Assembly: GCA_003663415.1 (NCBI GenBank)
Contig: QMZY01000028.1
Span: 1-9,464, forward strand
DNA from: Candidatus Aenigmatarchaeota archaeon
Lineage (GTDB): Archaea; Aenigmatarchaeota; Aenigmatarchaeia; QMZP01
Length of the DNA stretch: 9,464 nt
Direction: 5' to 3'
The notes under the pieces are model-generated. The model did no database searches. It was not told the origin of the DNA and saw only the letters and a program-made list of their open reading frames with translations. Positions 5,647 through 9,464 of this stretch are shown piece by piece (position 1 is the stretch's first letter; the number at the start of each line of letters is the position of its first letter). Made by a program: the position numbers and the translations under genes.

Positions 5647-6824
5647 AAGAATATGATATTATTGTTATAGGATGCGGTCCTGCTGGTTCCGGTGCAGCCA
5701 AAACAGCGGCAGAAAGGGGTTTAAACGTTCTTGTTGTGGAAAAAAGGGCAGAGATAGGCGCTCCAAAAAGATGCGGAGAGGGGCTTTCCAGGTCTTCTCT
5801 AAAAAGAATGGGGATAGAGTTTGACAGAAAATGGGTAAGAAGAGAAATCATAGGGGCAAGTGTTTACGCTCCTAATGGAAAAATGCTAAGAGTAGATTAT
5901 AAGGAAGGACCAGAAGGCTGGGTAATAGAAAGAAAGGTTTTTGATAAATACCTTGCAGAAAAGGCTGCCGAGGCTGGAGCAAAAATCCTTGCCAAAACAG
6001 AAGCAACTGAGGTAAAAAGAACAGAAAACGGAATAACCGTTGTTCTGGAGTCTCAGGGCAGTAAATGGAAAGCAAAATCGCCTTTAATAATTGCTGCTGA
6101 CGGTGTTGAGTCAAAAATCGCAAGGGCGCTTGGCCTTAATACCACGCTTTCTCTTACAGATGTCGCAAGCTCTGTTCAGTTTGAAATGACAGCTATAGAT
6201 ATAGACCCTGACAGGATTGAATTGTATTTCGGGAATGAAGTCGCTCCGAGCGGGTATGCATGGATATTTCCTAAAGGCGAGAAAACAGCGAACGTTGGAA
6301 TTGGTGTGAGAAAACCCTGGGCAAAGAAATCAGCGCTGTTATACCTTCAGGATTTTATCCAGTCAAAACCAGGTCTTAAGAAAGGCTCAATTCTTGAAGT
6401 AAATTCCGGCGGGGTTCCTGTTGGCGGTTTGCTTGAAAATATGGTTGCTGACAACCTGATTGTGGTTGGTGATGCTGCTCATCAGGTTAATCCGATTCAT
6501 GGCGGCGGAATCTCTGAAGGGTTTATAGGCGGCAAGCTTGCTGCTGAGATTGCTTCACAAGCTTTTGAAGAAAGGGATTTTTCCTCTGCTTTTCTGGAAA
6601 AATACAATAAACTCTGGTGGGAGGAAAGAGGAAAAGCCTTATTAAAGCTTTTAAAACTGAGAGAGGTTGTGGAGAGATTGAGTGACGAGGAACTGAACTG
6701 GTTGGCAGAGTATCTAAAGGGGGAAGATTTGATAGACCTGGCAAGGTCAAAAGGACTTAAAAGATTGGCAAAAATTCTTATGAAAAAACCAAAACTTATA
6801 AAATTAGCAAAAAAACTTTTATAA
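5643..6824 (+). CDS. Geranylgeranyl reductase family flavoprotein (archaeal ether-lipid saturation)
   Basis: This 393-residue FAD-dependent reductase hydrogenates the double bonds of geranylgeranyl chains in archaeal lipids, for example digeranylgeranylglycerophospholipid. Visible motifs are the FAD-binding GCGPAGSG (10-17) with acidic E33 closing the Rossmann motif, the family hallmark CGEGL (44-48), DG at 153-154, YAWIFPKG (205-212), which lines the lipid/flavin pocket, and the second FAD motif GDAAHQVNPIHGGGI (276-290). The lysine-rich C-terminus (KILMKKPKLIKLAKKLL) could hold the enzyme at the membrane surface, which is inference. The start overlaps the ferredoxin stop (ATGA), with GAGG (5633-5636) six bases upstream. 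The ferredoxin is the likely electron donor. The stop codon overlaps the TATA box of the SRP RNA gene. The exact lipid substrate and degree of saturation are not readable from sequence. Confidence 0.94.
   Translation: MKEYDIIVIGCGPAGSGAAKTAAERGLNVLVVEKRAEIGAPKRCGEGLSRSSLKRMGIEFDRKWVRREIIGASVYAPNGKMLRVDYKEGPEGWVIERKVFDKYLAEKAAEAGAKILAKTEATEVKRTENGITVVLESQGSKWKAKSPLIIAADGVESKIARALGLNTTLSLTDVASSVQFEMTAIDIDPDRIELYFGNEVAPSGYAWIFPKGEKTANVGIGVRKPWAKKSALLYLQDFIQSKPGLKKGSILEVNSGGVPVGGLLENMVADNLIVVGDAAHQVNPIHGGGISEGFIGGKLAAEIASQAFEERDFSSAFLEKYNKLWWEERGKALLKLLKLREVVERLSDEELNWLAEYLKGEDLIDLARSKGLKRLAKILMKKPKLIKLAKKLL
6809..6824 (+). promoter_or_regulatory. BRE/TATA promoter of the SRP RNA gene
   Basis: AAAAAACTTTTATAA fits an A-rich BRE followed by TTTTATAA. 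The box, centred near 6820, puts initiation at about 6845, where the outer stem of the SRP RNA begins. The last codons and stop of the reductase gene lie inside it. Confidence 0.6.
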
Positions 6825-6842
6825 TCTGTTTCTAATTCTTTA

Positions 6843-7120
6843 AAGGCAGGACTAGGCTGGGGGGTCAGGCGTCCCCTGTAACCGCAAACCGTCTTTATGG
6901 CGGAGCCGAAGCCTGAGGGCGGTGTTAGAGGTTATGCAGGTCCAGGTCCTTAACTGTGAGGTTCTGTCCTGCTTGGTTATCGGCATGATGAACCAGGTCA
7001 GGCGCGGAAGCGAGCAGCCTTAAGTTGTGCCGGTAATGCTTGCAGGGTCGCAGAACCAAGAAGAGGGCCTGTCAAACCTGTATAATTTTCTAACACCCAC
7101 CGGGGGCATGTCCTGCCTTT
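6843..7120 (+). ncRNA. ffs: Archaeal 7S-type signal recognition particle RNA
   Basis: The RNA scaffold of SRP binds SRP19 and SRP54 and targets nascent membrane and secreted proteins. The ends pair perfectly over 11 bp (6842-6852 with 7110-7120), giving the closed 5'/3' helix 1 typical of archaea. The Alu domain carries the conserved UGUAAC sequence in CCTGTAACCGC. Helix 5 is visible as 6921-6929 with 7089-7097 and 6931-6940 with 7077-7086. The S domain shows further pairs, 6960-6966 with 7051-7057 and 6968-6972 with 7042-7046. Helix 8 has the SRP54-binding signature GGTCAGG (6996-7002), a GGAA tetraloop (7006-7009) closed by CGC/GCG, and AGCAGCC (7013-7019). The length of about 277 nt is normal. 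The exact 5' end is uncertain by a few bases. A T7 run follows. Confidence 0.96.
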
Positions 7121-7124
7121 TTTT
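7118..7124 (+). terminator. T7 terminator of the SRP RNA
   Basis: Seven T immediately follow the closing strand of helix 1, the expected oligo-T termination signal for an archaeal stable RNA. Confidence 0.7.
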
Positions 7125-7153
7125 ATTCTAAAAGAACTTGGTTAATACCCCGT

Positions 7154-7372
7154 TTATTTTTCAGATGAATTCAGTCTTTTGTATCCATTAAATATTTTTT
7201 CAAAAGCCCATTTATAAGGTCCTTCCGGATCTAACGAAAGACCACATTTCAGAAGAAGCTCGGTTAAACAGCGCTCAGCCGCTTCATACATCCCCAGTGC
7301 TTTTTTAGGGTTTTCTTTTTCTAACCATTCAGCCCTAAAAATCCAGGATGTTATATCATTTATATCTGCCAT
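7154..7372 (-). CDS. Small MIT/TPR-like helical protein, function unknown
   Basis: This 72-residue protein is predicted to be all-helical, with no signal peptide or membrane segment. Residues about 5-45 (ITSWIFRAEWLEKENPKKAL, then GMYEAAERCLTELL) show the helix-turn-helix pattern of MIT or TPR repeats: an alanine in helix one, the charged ENPKKA turn, then AL-x-x-YE-x-A. A third helix, YKWAFEKIFNGYKRL, completes a three-helix bundle of about MIT size (about 75 residues). In eukaryotes and some archaea MIT domains bind ESCRT-III tails. A stand-alone version could be an adaptor, but this is inference and the match is by eye. The ATG at 7372 has no ribosome binding site but lies about 26 bases from a TATATAT tract (7392-7400), consistent with a leaderless mRNA. 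It is convergent with the SRP RNA gene. Confidence 0.7.
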   Translation of the reverse strand: MADINDITSWIFRAEWLEKENPKKALGMYEAAERCLTELLLKCGLSLDPEGPYKWAFEKIFNGYKRLNSSEK

Positions 7373-7386
7373 ACCATTGTATTAGG

Positions 7387-7393
7387 AAAAAAA
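7387..7393 (-). terminator. T7 run after the GNAT gene
   Basis: Seven A on the plus strand read as T7 on the minus strand, 22 bases past the acetyltransferase stop codon and just after the TATA-like tract of the next leftward gene. It suggests that the two leftward genes are separate transcription units. Confidence 0.4.
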
Positions 7394-7400
7394 TATATAT
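7392..7400 (-). promoter_or_regulatory. TATA-like tract for the small helical protein gene
   Basis: The minus strand reads ATATATATT here, centred about 24-26 bases before the ATG at 7372. This is the spacing seen for the other probable leaderless genes in the window. Confidence 0.4.
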
Positions 7401-7414
7401 TTTAGACAAACTTT

Positions 7415-7897
7415 TCATTTCACTTTTTTAACCATAAGATATTCCCTCAACACCTCATCATTAACCTTTCTTTCCAGTTCCCTTTCAATACGAAAGCCGT
7501 TTTTCTTATAAAAATTAACTGTTTCCTGAAGTTGAGCGGATCTAACAATTATTCTTTCAATGTTCCTGTATTTATTTTCCAGATAACGGATAAGTAAGGA
7601 ACCAATCCCTTGGTTTTGATATTCTGGACGTATAAACAATCTCGCTATCTCCAGGCTTTTCTTTTCCAGAAACTTGACCGCCACAAAGCCGATAACCTTT
7701 TGGGAAACCCTGGCAACAAATATTTTTCCCTTCCTTGAAGAACCAATAAATTTCTCAGGAGTGCATTGATTTACAAAATAGGAAACTATCCTCTGATTAT
7801 ATACCTTGGAAAGTCTATGAGTCCAGTTTTCCTTTGCAATCTCACAACATTCTCTGGCATGGGAAGTGGAGAAGTCCTCTATTTCTGGCGAGAGCAT
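7415..7897 (-). CDS. GNAT family N-acetyltransferase
   Basis: This 160-residue cytosolic acetyl-CoA-dependent acetyltransferase has motif A complete: ARLFIRPEYQNQGIGSLLI (85-103), with the acetyl-CoA pyrophosphate loop Q94-x-x-G97-x-G99. It is preceded by the beta strand VARVSQKVIGFVAVKFLEKK (61-80). Motif B is ETVNFYKKNGFRIERE (125-140). The fold and length are normal. The substrate is not evident; the family includes protein N-terminal, lysine, antibiotic and polyamine acetylases, and nothing here singles one out. The ATG at 7897 has no ribosome binding site. A TATA-like element around 7916-7928 on the minus strand is about 26 bases away, so the mRNA is probably leaderless. It is divergent from the secreted GH99-like protein gene. 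Confidence 0.92.
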   Translation of the reverse strand: MLSPEIEDFSTSHARECCEIAKENWTHRLSKVYNQRIVSYFVNQCTPEKFIGSSRKGKIFVARVSQKVIGFVAVKFLEKKSLEIARLFIRPEYQNQGIGSLLIRYLENKYRNIERIIVRSAQLQETVNFYKKNGFRIERELERKVNDEVLREYLMVKKVK

Positions 7898-7950
7898 GAT
7901 ATGTTTTTGTGCGTTAAGATATTTTAATCCAATGTATATTCTAACACAGT

Positions 7951-7962
7951 CTAAAATTTATA
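7951..7962 (+). promoter_or_regulatory. BRE/TATA promoter of the secreted GH99-like gene
   Basis: CTAAAATTTATA is an A-rich BRE followed by a TTTATA box centred near 7960. Initiation near 7985 would begin almost at the ATG (7988), giving a leaderless or nearly leaderless mRNA. Confidence 0.55.
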
Positions 7963-7987
7963 ACACTTCAAATTAAAATTAAATTAA

Positions 7988-9464
7988 ATGAAAAAATTAA
8001 TCCTCTTTATTGTTGTATGTTTAGTATTTTCCATAAATTTGGCAGGGTCTGTATCTGGCGCATTTCCTGACAGTGCTGACAGAATATCCGGACACTTATC
8101 ATTTACTTATTACATACCATGGCATGCTACACCTGAAAAAGACGGATTCTGGGCAGTATGGGATGATACTGGCCATAAACCTTGGTTACATGATTTACGT
8201 TCCATGTATTGGCCTTATTACGTTCCTTATAGTAATAGTGACCCAGAAATATATAGAAAACATGCCCAATTCTTAAGAAGGGCAAATATAGACGTCCCTA
8301 TTATAGGTTGGGAGAATAATTACCGTGACGAAGAGCAGAGAGTTGAGGATGCATTAAAATATTTAGGACAAAATGGTTTTAAATCTATTATATGCATATA
8401 CCCGAGATGGAGTGGAGAAAGCTGGAACAGCCTGGCTGAAAGATTGGATACAGTGGTGTGGTGGGCTACTGAAAAATATCCAAATTATTATTTTCATTCC
8501 AATGGAAAACCAGTATTTATGGTAGGTTATCCTGACAGAGATGATTTAATACATAATCCGGACTGGCCGACCTTGTTTGAATCATGGAAATGGAAGATAA
8601 ACCATTATAAAACAGCACTTCCAAACAGCTGTATCTTTGTAGCAAGAGATTGTCAGTTAGACTGGTTAAAAGATAGTTATTGGGACGGATGGTCATGGGC
8701 TGGGTGCCCTAATGATCCAGATCATTTGGGATTTAATCTTTGGAAGGTTCATTCAGTAGACAATTACAACAGGTTCTATATACAAGGCATCATTGCTGGT
8801 TTTGATGACAGAGCTAATTGCCACAATCCTAATCCAAAGGTAATAGATAGAGAAAATGGAAATTTTTTTAAGAAAATATTTGATTGGACTATAAATGCTG
8901 ATTGGAATGGTTATAGAATAGATCATGTTGATGTAGCATTCAATGACCACGGTGAAGGTGCAGGTATTTATCCTGTTGTATCGTGCTGGAAAGATAATGG
9001 TAAATGTGTTACACCTCATCGTGACTCCGGTTATGAAAGTTGTGGAGGCAGAGTACCACAAGAATACCTGACATATAAACCACTTGATGATTTTGCATAT
9101 TTAGATATTTGTGCTCATAAAGTAGACGAGTTCAAGAACAGTTACGGCCATTCTTGTAGCTGCTCCCCCTGGACCAACCAGGGCTGCGGCTCAAACGGAT
9201 GCTCCTCCAGTGAAATACACCAGACCAGAACCTGCACTCCCTCAGGCTGCGACACTGAAAGCAGATGCGTCTATGACCCTCGTTGCGAAAACCAACCTCC
9301 GGTAGCCGATGCAGACGGCCCTTACACAGTTTTAGAAAACAATGCAATCCAGTTAGACGGAACCGGCTCTTATGATACTGACGGAAGCATCGCTTCCTAT
9401 ACCTGGTCTGGCCAGTGCGCTCCTTATCTGGACGATGTCCATAAGTCCAGGCCAACCTTTACAG
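7988..9464 (+). CDS. Secreted GH99-like glycosidase with TSP1-like and PKD domains, 3' end outside window
   Basis: The frame is open for 492 codons and runs off the right edge. Residues 1-25 are a Sec signal peptide (MKKLILFIVVCLVFSINLAG, then SVSGA). Residues about 36-380 resemble GH99/GH99-like (WbsX-type) domains: YYIPWHATPEKDGFWAVW (41-58), SDPEIYRKHAQFLRRANIDV (84-103), IIGWENN (105-111), GKPVFMVGYP (173-182) and the active-site-like VAFNDHGEGAGIYP (316-329). GH99 enzymes are endo-alpha-mannosidases/mannanases. Residues 390-433 form a cysteine-rich TSP1-like segment (CSCSPWTNQGCGSNGC, then QTRTCTPSGC), and a PKD domain starts at about 436 (QPPVADADGPY). The protein is probably extracellular or surface-attached, with the anchor, if any, beyond the window. 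Base composition changes sharply at about 9120-9130. The family call is by motif recognition, and the substrate is unknown. Confidence 0.85.
   Translation, partial: MKKLILFIVVCLVFSINLAGSVSGAFPDSADRISGHLSFTYYIPWHATPEKDGFWAVWDDTGHKPWLHDLRSMYWPYYVPYSNSDPEIYRKHAQFLRRANIDVPIIGWENNYRDEEQRVEDALKYLGQNGFKSIICIYPRWSGESWNSLAERLDTVVWWATEKYPNYYFHSNGKPVFMVGYPDRDDLIHNPDWPTLFESWKWKINHYKTALPNSCIFVARDCQLDWLKDSYWDGWSWAGCPNDPDHLGFNLWKVHSVDNYNRFYIQGIIAGFDDRANCHNPNPKVIDRENGNFFKKIFDWTINADWNGYRIDHVDVAFNDHGEGAGIYPVVSCWKDNGKCVTPHRDSGYESCGGRVPQEYLTYKPLDDFAYLDICAHKVDEFKNSYGHSCSCSPWTNQGCGSNGCSSSEIHQTRTCTPSGCDTESRCVYDPRCENQPPVADADGPYTVLENNAIQLDGTGSYDTDGSIASYTWSGQCAPYLDDVHKSRPTFT
9155..9286 (+). other. TSP1-like cysteine-rich segment within the secreted protein
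   Basis: Residues 390-433 contain nine cysteines in 44 residues (C390, C392, C400, C405, C416, C421, C427, C433 and neighbours in the CSCSPW and TRTCTPSGC motifs). The W-x-x-x-x-C-G and R-T-C pattern recalls thrombospondin type-1 repeats. Its place between a catalytic domain and PKD repeats suggests a disulfide-stabilised linker or adhesion module. Confidence 0.6.

Noticed and set aside
5872..6123. Minus-strand open frame opposite the reductase gene
   Set aside because: It is Leu/Phe/Gln-rich antisense translation of a well-conserved flavoprotein gene.
6825..7153. tRNA or other structured RNA than SRP
   Set aside because: The GGAA tetraloop signature, UGUAAC Alu motif and closed terminal helix are specific to SRP RNA; no tRNA-like T-loop with acceptor pairing was found.
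8073..8276. Plus-strand open frame of 67 codons
   Set aside because: It overlaps the GH99-like gene in another frame and has no binding site or domain.
9132..9455. Open frame on the minus strand
   Set aside because: It lies fully inside the continuous GH99/TSP1/PKD frame, and its Arg/Cys-rich translation is an antisense by-product of the GC-rich stalk.
1..9464. CRISPR array, insertion sequence or integrase site
   Set aside because: No regularly spaced direct repeats, transposase or integrase motifs, or terminal inverted repeats with target duplications were seen.

Overview
The window is archaeal and moderately AT-rich. The evidence is a 7S-type SRP RNA with Alu and S domains, a Trm5-family tRNA methyltransferase, an M42 aminopeptidase, a cysteine-bearing archaeal YchF-type GTPase, a geranylgeranyl reductase of ether-lipid synthesis, and BRE/TATA promoters placed about 26 nt before start codons. 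Small compact genes, abutting or overlapping convergent stops, and a secreted TSP1-like/PKD protein would fit a DPANN-type lineage, but lineage cannot be settled from this window.

Layout, left to right. 1-207: no confident gene; GC-richer DNA with two perfect hairpins and a T9 run, and an unconvincing open frame on the minus strand. 250-1023 (-): short Trm5-like tRNA methyltransferase. 1079-2110 (+): M42 metallopeptidase. 2107-3047 (-): two-gene operon of thpR then a membrane-anchored OB-fold protein. 3204-4265 (+): AAA+ ATPase with a C-terminal winged helix. 4268-5413 (-): YchF-type GTPase. 5473-6824 (+): overlapping ferredoxin and geranylgeranyl reductase genes. 6843-7120 (+): SRP RNA. 7154-7372 (-): small MIT/TPR-like helical protein. 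7415-7897 (-): GNAT acetyltransferase. 7988-9464 (+, cut by the window edge): secreted protein with a GH99-like domain, a cysteine-rich TSP1-like segment and the start of a PKD domain.

Much of the window is housekeeping: tRNA modification (Trm5), RNA cyclic-phosphate chemistry (ThpR), ribosome-associated GTPase (YchF), protein targeting (SRP RNA), peptide turnover (M42) and lipid saturation. The ferredoxin and reductase form a functional pair, with the ferredoxin the likely electron donor for hydrogenating archaeal isoprenoid chains. First genes of transcription units often look leaderless, while genes inside operons or with leaders carry a GGTG-type ribosome binding site.

The accessory part is the right end. 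The secreted GH99-like protein has an altered acidic pair in its putative active site and a sharp base-composition break exactly where the catalytic domain gives way to the TSP1-like/PKD part. This suggests domain assembly from different sources and a role at the cell surface, possibly in cutting glycans of neighbouring cells.
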